36,542 bases of DNA from Deltaproteobacteria bacterium (GCA_002709835.1 PAQX01000093.1:1-36542); one strand, 5' to 3'. Shown: positions 8,354 to 17,549, counted from the first letter of the stretch. A program made the numbers and translations. The notes: a model not told the origin generated them from the letters alone.

Positions 8354-9559
8354 CTAATCCAGCACCACCCGCTCCCCGGGCGCGAGACCAGAGAGGATTT
8401 GGACCCGATCTCGATCGACGATGCCGATCTCCACGCTGCGTCGCTCGGGCGGCAGCGAGCCACCGCGCGGTGCCAAGGAATCAGCGCCTGCGCCGGTCGC
8501 CAGTTCGACGAAGGTCTGGTCCCCCTCGTAGCGCAGGGCGAGCTCGGGTACGACGACAGCGGAATCGACGACCTCCGTGATGATCTCGGCCTCGCCCGAC
8601 ATCCGGGGACGCAGGCTATCTACCTCGGGATCGGTGATCTCTATCTCGACCTCGAAGTAGGTAACGTTCTGGAGCCGCTGGCCGATCGGGGCGATCTCGC
8701 GGACGCGGCCCTCGAACACTCGATCACCATGAGCCTCGACGCGGACGCGGGCCGGCTGACCGACCTGGACACGGACGATCTCGTGTTCGTCGACCAGACC
8801 TTCCAAATGAAGCGCGCGGTCGCCGGAGAGCGTTAAGAGCAGGGTCCCTCCGTTAGCCGAAGTCACAGGGGAAACGGCGCTTCCTTCCTCGACATGAGCG
8901 ACAAGGACCCGACCATCCATCGAGGCGCGGACGGTGGAATAGCTGAGCTGAGTCGAGAGGACCTTTGCGACGGCACCTACGCGCGCGCGCTCCGCCTGGG
9001 CCTTCTCGAAACGGGCGGTGGCATCGTCCCGGATCTGATCCGACGAGCTGCCAGTCTCGTGCAGCTCGATCGTCCGGTCTAGCGCGACACGCGCGAAGCG
9101 CAGAGCGACTGCCGCAGCATCGACGTTGGCCTCAGCTTCCATCAGGCGGGCCTCGAGGAGTTCCCGCTCGATCTCGACGAGCGGCGCGCCTGCCGCGACC
9201 GGCTCGCCCCGGGAGACGTGGACTTTTTTCACGATCCCGGCGATCCGGGAGCGGATCTCCACCTCACGGGACGGCTCGATCGTTCCGGCAGCGACGACTT
9301 TTCGCTCGATGCGTGCTTCGCTCGCCGTCTCCACCCGCGGCGCGGGCGGTGCCTCAGAGTGGCATGATGCGGCGCAAGCTGAAGCGAAAACGAGAAGCGT
9401 GGCGATGCCGGGCGGCTTACCTGAGCTTCGGCTGGGGCGAGAAGGGCTCCGCGATGAGCGGGACAGTGGGCTGCTCCGGCTGACCACGCGGCTAGCTCTT
9501 CCGGGTGTTTTCGCGGCGGCATTGAGCCGCTCTAGGTGATCGCACGGAGAGATGCGCAC
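8354..9559 (-). CDS. Membrane fusion protein (HlyD/MacA-like periplasmic adaptor)
   Basis: This adaptor links the ABC permeases to the TolC channel. It has a lipoyl-like half (RIAGIVKKVHVSRGEPVAAG), a helical hairpin, the second lipoyl half (RASMDGRVLVAHVEEG) and beta-barrel plus membrane-proximal domains ending LAPGERVVLD. The hydrophobic segment GIATLLVFASACAASC contains lipobox-like cysteines, so it may be a lipoprotein. With GTG 9559 (401 residues) this segment lies about 50 residues in, which is long. GTG 9487 has a better ribosome site (GGAAGAG) and gives a shorter leader, so the true start may be there. It is the first gene of the exporter operon. Confidence 0.9.
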   Translation of the reverse strand: MRISPCDHLERLNAAAKTPGRASRVVSRSSPLSRSSRSPSRPSRSSGKPPGIATLLVFASACAASCHSEAPPAPRVETASEARIERKVVAAGTIEPSREVEIRSRIAGIVKKVHVSRGEPVAAGAPLVEIERELLEARLMEAEANVDAAAVALRFARVALDRTIELHETGSSSDQIRDDATARFEKAQAERARVGAVAKVLSTQLSYSTVRASMDGRVLVAHVEEGSAVSPVTSANGGTLLLTLSGDRALHLEGLVDEHEIVRVQVGQPARVRVEAHGDRVFEGRVREIAPIGQRLQNVTYFEVEIEITDPEVDSLRPRMSGEAEIITEVVDSAVVVPELALRYEGDQTFVELATGAGADSLAPRGGSLPPERRSVEIGIVDRDRVQILSGLAPGERVVLD

Positions 9560-9663
9560 AATTGGCCCCAGTTGCGCGGGCCGATTGGGTGATCGGCGCC
9601 TTCCCTTGAACCCGACGGACCATAGCCCGTCTTTGCGTCGCCGTCGTTTCGGGTCGCGACCGA

Positions 9664-10410
9664 TCAGGCCAGGCGCGGGCGGCGCTTCGTCAGAGCCGCG
9701 CCCGCCAGCAGCGCTATTGCGATCCCAGCTCGCGGCTCCGGCACGTTTGCGACAACACCTTCGACATCCCAGGCGATGCGGTACGGATTAAACCCGTAGA
9801 CCGGATCGTCGGCGACGAAGAGAGCGAATCGGTCGCCTTGGAAGAGAATCGTGCCGGCGTACTCAACCGCGCCTCCGCGATAGGAGAAAGTCACGTCCGC
9901 GGCGAGAAAGATGCCCTCGATGGTCCCAGCCGTCTCGTAGACCGTACCGCTGACATTCGACAGGATCGTTTGGTAGCCCAGGTATTGATTAGGCTGAAAA
10001 TTGAGGGCCGTATCGTCGAACGCAACGAATTCTTGGAAATCAAGGACGAGTGTCGTGACGTCTCCCGTGGCGTCATCCCACACGATCGCACCGATGTCGA
10101 TCCACCCATCCTCGCTTTCGAAGACGGAGGGGCCTTGGCCAAGTTCATCAAAGATGGTCGGCGAGAAGGCATCGAAATCTGCCTCGACGCCGACACCCGG
10201 AGTCGGCCCCTCCGTGGATACGCGGAAATAACCGTCTGCAGCAGGGTTTCCGCCATACCCCTGATCGAGTTGGGCAAAAGCATCAGAGAACAAATCGAAG
10301 AAGCGACTGTCCCCGTCTGCAACGAAATCGAGACTTGTACTGCCAGCAAATGCCGGCGTGACAGCGAGCGAGAGCAGAACAGAGATCAGGAGGGCTCGGT
10401 AGAAGCGCAT
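9664..10410 (-). CDS. PEP-CTERM sorting domain protein, paralogue of the one at 17598-18344
   Basis: The 248-residue secreted protein has a signal peptide (MRFYRALLISVLLSLAVTPAFA) and a C-terminal PEP-CTERM segment: VPEP, a hydrophobic helix and a basic tail (TKRRPRLA). By family knowledge such proteins are cut and anchored by exosortase; no exosortase is encoded here. The body is acidic and beta-rich. It shares FSDxFAQxD, a DG(Y/F) segment and a WDVxG stretch before VPEP with the 17598-18344 product, also 248 residues. ATG 10410 was chosen over TTG 10425 because GAGGA lies 8 bases upstream. Function unknown. Confidence 0.88.
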   Translation of the reverse strand: MRFYRALLISVLLSLAVTPAFAGSTSLDFVADGDSRFFDLFSDAFAQLDQGYGGNPAADGYFRVSTEGPTPGVGVEADFDAFSPTIFDELGQGPSVFESEDGWIDIGAIVWDDATGDVTTLVLDFQEFVAFDDTALNFQPNQYLGYQTILSNVSGTVYETAGTIEGIFLAADVTFSYRGGAVEYAGTILFQGDRFALFVADDPVYGFNPYRIAWDVEGVVANVPEPRAGIAIALLAGAALTKRRPRLA

Positions 10411-10820
10411 GGGAGCGGTCCTCAAAGATCAAAAAGGGGTTCGGTGCCAGAGAGAGTGGGAGTTTAGCAACGCAAGCGCGGTTTGGGACTTAGGCTGAGA
10501 GGGGGAGCCTTCATCACTAAGCGTGTTGGGGAGCCCGACTCGCTCGCGTCCACAGAGCAACTGTGTCTCGCTGTTCATCGATGCCAAGGAGGTCGGGCGT
10601 TTCGCACGTGGCGAGCATCGACCGGTGATCCGTCTTTGCGGACCCCATCCATCAGCACCTGGTTCGAGAAAGCGCGGAAAAGCGAAAGGCCCGCAATCGA
10701 ACGTGAGCGCTCGATTGCGGGCCTGTGTTAGTTCGCCTGGCTTGCTCGCTGCACCAAGTCCCGCCTTTTTTCTTGGGACTGGCTCGCGCGCGTCGCTGGG
10801 AAGAGCTTTAGCCCTACGCC
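10411..10820. other. Intergenic stretch with a terminator
   Basis: No credible gene was found. It contains the minus-strand terminator at 10687-10724 and the ribosome site of the gene starting at 10410. The few open frames here have no domain and poor codon character. Confidence 0.6.
10687..10724 (-). terminator. Intrinsic terminator of PEP-CTERM gene 10821-11825
   Basis: A perfect 14-bp inverted repeat (10687-10700 with 10711-10724) encloses a 10-base loop. Read on the minus strand the GC-rich stem is followed by a T-rich tract (TTCGCTTTTC). It lies about 97 bases past the stop of the minus-strand gene, so it most likely ends that transcript. Confidence 0.75.
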
Positions 10821-11825
10821 TCAGGCGGTCTTTCGACGACCAGCCGCGGAGAGACCGGCAAGACCGAGCATCGCGAGAAGCGCAGTCGACGGCTCCGGAA
10901 CCACGGTCACCGACGCGTCCAGGGGCGTGCCGGAGAGGTCGAAGAAGATATTCGTTCCGCCCGGCGTGTTAAAGGGCGCGATCTCCGCAAGCTGCATAAA
11001 GACCGTAGAGGGCAGGTTCCGACCATCCGACGAGATGTTCCCGTTGTTGATCTCGTTCTCAAGCATACCGAGGGTGGTTCCCACGATCGTGTTCGAGAGG
11101 TTGCCCAAGAGCTCGCCATCCGTCAGCGACGTGTAGCCACCGAAGGGAGTCGTGGCGCTAGTCCCGCCCTTGGCTTCGAAGGAGGTCGTCGCCGTGCCGC
11201 TACCGAGCACGCTGATGTTCGAGAACGTCGCGCCGAACCCACTCAAGACGTTCGAAATGTCCGTCGGGGTCACGCCGCTTCGGAGAAACTCTGCGTTCGT
11301 CGTCGGAAGGTTGTTGAAGTCGAGATCATAGTCGATCGACACGTCATTACCCGCAATCGTCACCGTGGCGGTACCGTTGGGCGAGAAGTCCGGGAAGTAA
11401 ATGTCGTCGCGCTGAGTCGGCGTGTTGCCATCCGCTCGTCCGAAACCGGGCGTGGTAATCCCAGCTTCCGTTCGCCAAGACACAGTCTCGACTCGGTTGA
11501 GGATCGGCGAAAACAGGAAAATACCGCCGTCCCCAAGACCGTCGGGCGTGATGGTGTAGGTGCCATCACCCGTGAAGTCCGGGATAACGATCTGGCCGTC
11601 CATGTTCAGCCAGTCGGGACGATTAACACCGTCCTGAACGGAACCGAAGTTACCGTTCACGAGGTCGTTAACCGGCGTGCCGGCGGTGAAGGGGTTGAGG
11701 CCAGGTACCCCGGAGTAGGAGGTAAGGTCAGCGCTGAAATTGATCACAGCGCTATTCTGGGCCAGAGCAGGGCCCGCGATGAATGCGCTCAGAGCCGCGC
11801 ACAAGAGCAGAAACTTCTTCAACAT
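10821..11825 (-). CDS. PEP-CTERM sorting domain protein
   Basis: The 334-residue secreted protein has a classic signal peptide (MLKKFLLLCAALSAFIAGPALA) and a textbook PEP-CTERM end: VVPEPSTALLAMLGLAGLS followed by AGRRKTA. The mature part is rich in Asn, Thr, Gly and Ser with alternating beta-type stretches and no recognised catalytic motif. It is probably a surface or matrix protein processed by exosortase encoded elsewhere. ATG 11825 has AAGGA about 10 bases upstream. A candidate promoter lies at 11927-11954 and a terminator at 10687-10724, so it is probably a single-gene unit. Confidence 0.9.
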   Translation of the reverse strand: MLKKFLLLCAALSAFIAGPALAQNSAVINFSADLTSYSGVPGLNPFTAGTPVNDLVNGNFGSVQDGVNRPDWLNMDGQIVIPDFTGDGTYTITPDGLGDGGIFLFSPILNRVETVSWRTEAGITTPGFGRADGNTPTQRDDIYFPDFSPNGTATVTIAGNDVSIDYDLDFNNLPTTNAEFLRSGVTPTDISNVLSGFGATFSNISVLGSGTATTSFEAKGGTSATTPFGGYTSLTDGELLGNLSNTIVGTTLGMLENEINNGNISSDGRNLPSTVFMQLAEIAPFNTPGGTNIFFDLSGTPLDASVTVVPEPSTALLAMLGLAGLSAAGRRKTA

Positions 11826-12233
11826 TGCAGTCGTCCTTCAAACAAAGCGATATCAGGATTTAGCTGGCTTTGGGCGGAAGCTTGCGAACAGGCTTGCGCC
11901 GTTGGCTGACCGCCATGGGTGATCAAATGTTAGACGGCAAAAACCTACGGTCAACGCCTGTCGGGTCAAAAACTTAACGGGTGAAAAAAGACGCGGTCGC
12001 TCTCCGCTATCGATAACTATGCCCGCGCTACCCACGGTGTATGGTGAGATGTACCCTCACCCGCTGGGTAATCGCAGGGTTTCTTCCACATCTGGGCGAT
12101 TCGGCGCATTCGTCGCAAGGCTCATCGCGCGGACTCCTGGACCAGCTCCAGGCAGGCCAGGCCTTACATTCGGAGTCACCAGAACCGCCCCCCACCGATC
12201 GATTGCCCCCGCGGGAAATCCCCAGTCCGCAAC
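11826..12233. other. Intergenic stretch with a promoter candidate
   Basis: It holds the upstream region of the 10821-11825 gene, including the promoter candidate at 11927-11954. Open frames here lack any recognisable protein character. Confidence 0.5.
11927..11954 (-). promoter_or_regulatory. Sigma-70-like promoter for PEP-CTERM gene 10821-11825
   Basis: On the minus strand TTGACC (11954-11949) and TAACAT (11932-11927) are separated by 16 bases. This would start transcription roughly 95 bases before ATG 11825. It rests on visual match only. Confidence 0.4.
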
Positions 12234-12764
12234 TCAGTGCATCAGTGCGCGGATCCCGACTAGTAATCCGACTACGACGAGGCCCACGGGCCCCCATGGG
12301 CCGAACGGGACCGGCGGGGGCTGGGAGAGCGTCAAGGAAAGTGCGGCGCTGGGCGCGTTCGTATTCGGTGGTGTGCCGATCAGATGGACGTCGGCAATGT
12401 TCCAAAACGTCAGGAAGACGTCGTAGGTATTCCCAGATCCGGTCGCGGTTAGGCGGAAAGGCACCTCACTGTTGATAATGCACTCTGTGAAGGGTCGGCC
12501 GACCCTGTTGGGCCCTCCGTAGAAATCCTCGTTGGTGAAGGAAGACCCGTTGCAGACCGGCTCATTCACGTAGGAAATCAAGGCGCCCGCAAAGTAGAGA
12601 GGGCCGCTATTGGGCGGTCGGACGACGGTGACGCCGGGCTCGATCGTTCCGGTGAAGCTGTTCGTATTGTCCAAGATGACATCGACCGCCTGGGCCAGCG
12701 AGGTGCCCGGAACAAGAATCGCGAAAGTCAGGAGAGCAGCGGCGAGCTCCATCCCAAAGGGCAT
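12234..12764 (-). CDS. Secreted protein with a variant C-terminal sorting-like segment
   Basis: The 176-residue protein has a signal peptide (MELAAALLTFAILVPGTSLAQA within residues 5-26). The mature domain has two separated cysteines (EPVCNG and FTECII) that may form a disulfide. It ends PVPFGPWGPVGLVVVGLLVG then IRALMH. The proline-led motif, single hydrophobic helix and short basic tail resemble IPTL-CTERM and related exosortase signals, though not a classical PEP motif. ATG 12764 was chosen because GGAG lies 6 bases upstream and the signal peptide follows directly; the frame is open to 12998. It lies 83 bases downstream of the DUF2470-like gene on the same strand. Confidence 0.7.
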   Translation of the reverse strand: MPFGMELAAALLTFAILVPGTSLAQAVDVILDNTNSFTGTIEPGVTVVRPPNSGPLYFAGALISYVNEPVCNGSSFTNEDFYGGPNRVGRPFTECIINSEVPFRLTATGSGNTYDVFLTFWNIADVHLIGTPPNTNAPSAALSLTLSQPPPVPFGPWGPVGLVVVGLLVGIRALMH

Positions 12765-12847
12765 ACCGGCTCCAGTCGAGGTGCAACCTTTTCGAATCAA
12801 AAGACAGCCGTTGCCGAACAGATCAGGGACATGCATAGGGGGCTCCG

Positions 12848-13552
12848 TCAGTTCGCTGCAGCACTCGGCATCAGCAGTAGCGACGGCGCTAAGTTGGGGT
12901 TCACCTGCCAGGCAAGACGAACCATCGCCGCATCCGCTTCTCGCGCCGTAAAGCAGGGACGGTCGAACGCCACGAAACGAAGCGCATCGCCGACGCATAT
13001 GAGCATGCCCTCGACGTCGATTGAAACCACTCGAGCCGGGATGGGTGAGTTACGCCGCCCGACTGCGGGTTCGCCGAGTAGCCGGCGAAGCAAAGGCGCG
13101 TGGGAGCGCGTGAGGTGCTCGCAGATAATTTCTTCCTGCGCACGATAGGGCGAGCGCGGAAGCAGCCAATCCGCCACCAGGAAAGCCTGCGGCGGGGCAC
13201 CTGGCGCACTCCACTGAACGACGTCCGTCGAGAGGACATCGATGAGGACGTCCCGATCATGCACCGCGCGAAAGCGCGCAGTGTCGTCCGGGACGGAGTC
13301 GGAGCCAAGCAGGCCATCGACTACGAGCAAGCCGGTCTCGATGCCACCCATCCAAACGCGGGCTTCCCTCAACCCCTCGTCGCAAAGCTCCGGATCGCGC
13401 TCGAGGAGGATCTCGCCCTGGTTTGAAACCGCTACGTCAACGGGCCTAAGCGTTCCCTGGCCAGCGGGTTCGAGAAGAGCCCGGCGCTGGGTGCGAGCGA
13501 ATGCGCGGGCATCGCGGGCACCACCGGCCGCAGCGAACGATTCAGCATCCAT
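12848..13552 (-). CDS. DUF2470-like protein, possibly haem-related
   Basis: The 234-residue cytoplasmic protein has no signal peptide. Residues about 140-215 resemble the DUF2470 domain, which in HugZ-type haem oxygenases sits behind a split-barrel domain. The match is a helix with EHLTRSHAPLL (His146, His151), then ARVVSIDVEGMLICVG, then LRFVAFDRPCFTAREADAAMVRLA. The N-terminal 135 residues (with VDVAVSNQGEILLE and GIETGLLVVDG) do not obviously match the split-barrel fold. The role is therefore unproven. It stands head to head with the PepSY gene across a 471-base gap, which supports a link to iron or haem handling. DUF2470 assignment is by eye. Confidence 0.7.
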   Translation of the reverse strand: MDAESFAAAGGARDARAFARTQRRALLEPAGQGTLRPVDVAVSNQGEILLERDPELCDEGLREARVWMGGIETGLLVVDGLLGSDSVPDDTARFRAVHDRDVLIDVLSTDVVQWSAPGAPPQAFLVADWLLPRSPYRAQEEIICEHLTRSHAPLLRRLLGEPAVGRRNSPIPARVVSIDVEGMLICVGDALRFVAFDRPCFTAREADAAMVRLAWQVNPNLAPSLLLMPSAAAN

Positions 13553-14023
13553 AAGAAGAGTCCGCGCCGAACTAGGCCGTCATGGCAGACGACCCTTTTC
13601 GGTGAGAGCGGGTCACCGTGGGTGCGGTGTGACCGGTCTTTCAGCTAACGGGCGCTCGGGCGGCGCCCGCACAAGCCTCGCAGTGTGCCACGCATTCACC
13701 TAGCGATTAGCTGGGGCGGAATCTACGACGAGTCGTGCTATGAGGAGAAATATAGCGCCTCTCGGTTCATTGCTACAGGGTCGGGTGAACTTTGAATCAA
13801 CGCACTAGAAACTCGCCATACACCGCGGCTACCACAGGCTATCGGCGCGGAGGACCAGTGCACAGCGTGCAGACTGCTTAGTGAGGGAAATTGCCTGAAA
13901 TATGTCGTGGAATTCGAGTCGCGAGGCGCGCGAAGAGCGCTGGCGCGATCAAGACACGGTCTCGCATGCCGAGTGGGTTACGCCGATGCCCACGGCGACG
14001 CAGACGCCTATGGTCTGGACTCG
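13553..14023. other. Divergent intergenic region between DUF2470-like and PepSY genes
   Basis: This should hold the promoters of both divergent genes. A GGTCAC/GTGACC inverted repeat (13611-13616 with 13629-13634) is a weak operator candidate. No Fur box as good as those at 18464 and 19041 was seen. Frames starting at 13902 and 13907 are open but not protein-like. Confidence 0.4.
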
Positions 14024-15328
14024 ATGGCGCGGAATACCTTGTATCGCATCGCCTGGAATTGGCATTTCTGGACGGGATTGCTGATCACGCCGGTCTTCAT
14101 CGTCGCGTCGGTGACCGGAGCGCTCTTCGTCTTCCAACCGGAGATCGATGCCTGGCTCGAGCGCAATTGGCGCGTGATGTCTGAGACTGCTCCGGGCGCT
14201 GATGCTTGGTCAAACAACGCTCTCTCCTCATTTGAGGCGCAGGTAGAAGAAAGGCATCCCGACTATTCACTGCGCTTCGTGAACTTCGATCCAGATCCGT
14301 CGCGCGAATGGGAGGGCATCCTTCAGGGGCGCATCGCAAGCGATGAACTCCCGACTCTCCATGCCTACTTCGATCCGTACGCGCGACGCCTTCTCGGGAC
14401 GATCGATCGCGAGCCTGGCCTGATGGCCCAGATCCGCCTGCTACACCGAAACCTCTGGGTCGGCATGCCCGGAAGGCTGATGGTCGAACTCGCGACCTGC
14501 TGGGGCGTCGTCTCGACCCTCCTAGGCCTCTGGCTCTGGTGGCCGCGGGGCAAGGAGCGACTCTGGGGAGTCTGGCTTCCGCGCAGCCGCGGGCGGCTAC
14601 GAATCATACTGCGCGACTGGCATACCGTTCCCGGTGTATGGATCGCTCCTTTCGCGCTCCTGATTCTCGCCTCCGGCTTGCTCTTCTCTCCGGTCTGGGG
14701 AATGGCCTACTATCTAGGGAACGCTGTAACGGGCGGCTTCCCCGACACGATTCTGTCCCCCCCTCTCTCGGGCGAAACAACGGGACCAAATCGGCCGCGC
14801 ATTACCATCGAAACCGCCCTCGCCCGCGCGGAATCCTTCGAGGCGTTCCGCGGCACCCGGTTCAGCATGGAGATCCCCCGGCCCGACACCGACGGCGCAT
14901 TCTTCATAATGAACGTCATGCAGTCCCCCTTCGACCCGCTCGCCGGTGCCTACATTGACGCGACCACTGGCGAGTTGATCGCCAGCCAACGCAAGGCGGA
15001 ACTGCCGAGGCGTGCGGTCCTCACCCTACTCTTCTACCCGACCCACGTAGGTAGTCTCTTCGGCTTGCCGACGAAGATCCTCGCTGTCGTCTGTTGCGTG
15101 ATCTTCACGTCCTGCGGCGTGACTGGCATATGGCTGTGGTGGCGACGCCGCCCCGCCGGTCGATGGGGCGCTCCCCGCTCGGTCGAGGGCGACCTCTACC
15201 CGCGCTGGCTCTTCTGGCTAACGGTAGCGTTCGGAGCATTTTTCCCAGTGGTCGGCGTGACGCTCATTGGTATGGCTGGCATCGATTGGATTCGAACGAA
15301 GCAGTACGGCGCCCCGACTAGAAGCTGA
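14024..15328 (+). CDS. PepSY-associated transmembrane protein (putative iron reductase type)
   Basis: The 434-residue inner-membrane protein belongs to the PepSY_TM family, often found beside siderophore receptors and thought to reduce or handle ferric siderophores. The first helix carries WNWHFWTGLLITPVFIVASV followed by TGALFVFQPEID, the family hallmark. Further helix-associated histidines occur in LLHRNLWVG, LRDWHTVPGVW and FYPTHVGSLFG, candidates for haem ligation. Aromatic-arginine clusters (GLWLWWPRG, GIWLWWRRR) flank helices. The frame is open back to 13907, but ATG 14024 fits the family N-terminus. Its 3' end overlaps the TonB receptor gene by 11 bases, tail to tail. Confidence 0.9.
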   Translation: MARNTLYRIAWNWHFWTGLLITPVFIVASVTGALFVFQPEIDAWLERNWRVMSETAPGADAWSNNALSSFEAQVEERHPDYSLRFVNFDPDPSREWEGILQGRIASDELPTLHAYFDPYARRLLGTIDREPGLMAQIRLLHRNLWVGMPGRLMVELATCWGVVSTLLGLWLWWPRGKERLWGVWLPRSRGRLRIILRDWHTVPGVWIAPFALLILASGLLFSPVWGMAYYLGNAVTGGFPDTILSPPLSGETTGPNRPRITIETALARAESFEAFRGTRFSMEIPRPDTDGAFFIMNVMQSPFDPLAGAYIDATTGELIASQRKAELPRRAVLTLLFYPTHVGSLFGLPTKILAVVCCVIFTSCGVTGIWLWWRRRPAGRWGAPRSVEGDLYPRWLFWLTVAFGAFFPVVGVTLIGMAGIDWIRTKQYGAPTRS

Positions 15329-17549
15329 TCTGTGTGTCGACCCCGATCAGCCGGCGATCACCCACGTAGGTCCCGCCAAAATCGTCCCGGCCGGCGAGGA
15401 ACTTCTTGTCAAGAACATTCCGCACCGAGAGACTCACCGAGACCTTGTCGAGTTCGAAACCCATCCTCGCATTGAGAACGTGATAGGAGGGGACGACACG
15501 GTCGTTCGCGACGCTCCCAGTCGCGAAGAAGTCGTCCCGCCAAGACCAATCCGCCGCAAGGAACCACCCGGACTCGTGACGGTAGGCCCCGAGGATCGAG
15601 ACCGAGAACGGAGGTGACTCCGGAAACTCGTTGCCCTCGTTCTGCTCCGAGCCTTTAAACTCGATCCACTCCGTGCTCAAATAGCCAAAAGAAGCGAGCA
15701 ACGAGAGGCCGTCGAAGGGTTCCAAGCCGATCGAGACTTCAGCCCCGGCCAATCGCGCAGACCCCGCGTTCCGAATATCCTCTTCCGAACGGGTCCCGAC
15801 GTTGACCTGCATGTCGGCCCAGTCGTAGTAGAAGGCGTTTGCGCGGACCATCAGGCGACCGTCGAGATACACCCCGCGGTAGGAGAGCTCGTAGTTCCAG
15901 AGCTGCTCGGGGTCGACTTCGCTGGTGTTCGACACAAATCCCGCGCGATACCCCTGAGAGATGGTCACACCGAACTCGTGATCCACGATCGGTTCGTAAA
16001 GCAGAGTCACGCGCGGCAGATATGCGTTCGTGCTGCCGGAGAACTGGAGCAGGTCCAGTGAATCGCAGCGGGCCGCTGCAAGATCGCGGCATTGGACCAG
16101 GTACCTGTATCGATCGTGGTCCCACCGGAATCCCGCGGTGATCGAAAGCGGCTCAAATACCCTCCAGCGGACCTCTGCCAAGAAAGCGGCGCTCACGTTC
16201 TCGCGCTTCGTATAACGATCTTGGATGGTAAACAGGAAACCGCCGAAACCGCTCCCGATAAAAGAGTCCGTCTCGTTGACCGCACGCGCGAAGAACGCCC
16301 CCACCATGACCGACAGGTCGTCGCTCGGCTGGTAGGTAGCCCTCAAATCCTGGGAGAAGTCGGAGTCCTCTCTTGTCTCCGGGCGCCAATAGACTTCGGG
16401 ATTCGGCGTGTCGAATTTGACGTCCGTTCCCGTCCACGAGGTCACGGAATGGATGAACCAGTCCCTGTTAACGCGATACTGCGCATCCCCCGTAACGTTG
16501 AGCACGCTGGACGAACGACGCTCCGTATTTGTGCCCTCATCCTGAAGCCGGTATTGGTGGTATCGGGTTGGTGCGAATCGCGGGTCGCTGGGGTCGACGC
16601 CTGGCGAGCTTGGCGGACGGCGAAGGCGGTCCGTCACTAGCGGCACTGCGGGATCATCCTGAGTGTAGGCAGCCGACACTTCCAGGCGAAGCCCCTTCAG
16701 TGCGTTGGGCTCGAAGAGGAGCTTGCCGCGAATCTGTTGGTACTCACCCCGATCCAGGTCGCCCCAGCTCGGATCGCCTGGGTTCGGGTCAGTTGCCTTA
16801 ATGCCGTGTTCGTCTCGCTGTATCTCGCCGGCGATCCGAAACGCGAGCTGATGATCGATGACCGGGCCTGACAGCGCGAAGGCGGCGTCCCAGATATCGG
16901 GTTCTTGCGAACTCGGGTTCGGGTGGAGAAAGTTCGAGACCGAGGCGCGGGCCGCACCTTCCCAGTGATAGGTCGGATCGTTGGTCTGGATCAAGATCGC
17001 GCCGGCCAAGGAGTTTCGGCCCTGCAGAGTCGACTGCGGGCCGCGGAAGATCTCGACACGGTCGACGTCCCACAGACCTCGGGCGCCGCGCCTGAGGCCT
17101 GCGAAGGACTGAGTCGCGCCATCGATGACGAGGGAGGCCAATGGACGCAAGTTCCCCGTCGGCCCCGATACCCCTTCACTATTGATGCCACGAATCGTGA
17201 CGCCGTTGTTACCTCGGTACGATGGCGAGCTGTTGGTGTTCGGGACAAGCCGAAATGCATCGCGCACATCGTTGATTCCGAAGCGCTCAATGTCCGTCTC
17301 GTCGAACGCGACTATGCTTTCGGGTGCCTTCAGGAGATCCCGCGCGTTGCTCTCGCCAACGACCTCGAGTTGCTCGACGCCTTGCCAGGGGTCGCGGCCA
17401 ACGGGATCGGCGAAGGCCGCGGGATTACCGAAGAGCACGATCAGCAGCGCGATAGCTCGGCGCACACGTATCGCGCGGATCGAGCGATACCAGACCACTT
17501 CTGCTCGGACGGATGTCAAGAAGACTGGCTCCGCGCTCCGGAACGACAA
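15318..17549 (-). CDS. TonB-dependent outer membrane receptor
   Basis: The protein of up to 743 residues imports a ligand such as ferric siderophore, haem or vitamin across the outer membrane with TonB energy. It has a signal peptide (RRAIALLIVLFGNPAAFA), a TonB-box-like EQLEVVGE, and a plug domain with VTIRGI and VEIFRGPQSTLQGRNSLAG. A 22-strand-type barrel with aromatic strand ends follows, and the terminal residue is Phe, as usual. No ATG is available near the start. TTG 17549 gives a long leader, while GTG 17465 would give a compact signal peptide (MRRAIALL), so the start is uncertain. It lies 48 bases downstream of a PEP-CTERM gene on the same strand and is probably co-transcribed with it. 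Ligand unknown. Confidence 0.93.
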   Translation of the reverse strand: MSFRSAEPVFLTSVRAEVVWYRSIRAIRVRRAIALLIVLFGNPAAFADPVGRDPWQGVEQLEVVGESNARDLLKAPESIVAFDETDIERFGINDVRDAFRLVPNTNSSPSYRGNNGVTIRGINSEGVSGPTGNLRPLASLVIDGATQSFAGLRRGARGLWDVDRVEIFRGPQSTLQGRNSLAGAILIQTNDPTYHWEGAARASVSNFLHPNPSSQEPDIWDAAFALSGPVIDHQLAFRIAGEIQRDEHGIKATDPNPGDPSWGDLDRGEYQQIRGKLLFEPNALKGLRLEVSAAYTQDDPAVPLVTDRLRRPPSSPGVDPSDPRFAPTRYHQYRLQDEGTNTERRSSSVLNVTGDAQYRVNRDWFIHSVTSWTGTDVKFDTPNPEVYWRPETREDSDFSQDLRATYQPSDDLSVMVGAFFARAVNETDSFIGSGFGGFLFTIQDRYTKRENVSAAFLAEVRWRVFEPLSITAGFRWDHDRYRYLVQCRDLAAARCDSLDLLQFSGSTNAYLPRVTLLYEPIVDHEFGVTISQGYRAGFVSNTSEVDPEQLWNYELSYRGVYLDGRLMVRANAFYYDWADMQVNVGTRSEEDIRNAGSARLAGAEVSIGLEPFDGLSLLASFGYLSTEWIEFKGSEQNEGNEFPESPPFSVSILGAYRHESGWFLAADWSWRDDFFATGSVANDRVVPSYHVLNARMGFELDKVSVSLSVRNVLDKKFLAGRDDFGGTYVGDRRLIGVDTQISF

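Noticed and set aside
13902..14084. 60-codon ORF before the PepSY gene
   Set aside because: It overlaps the PepSY start in another frame and has no domain; PepSY family homology begins at ATG 14024.
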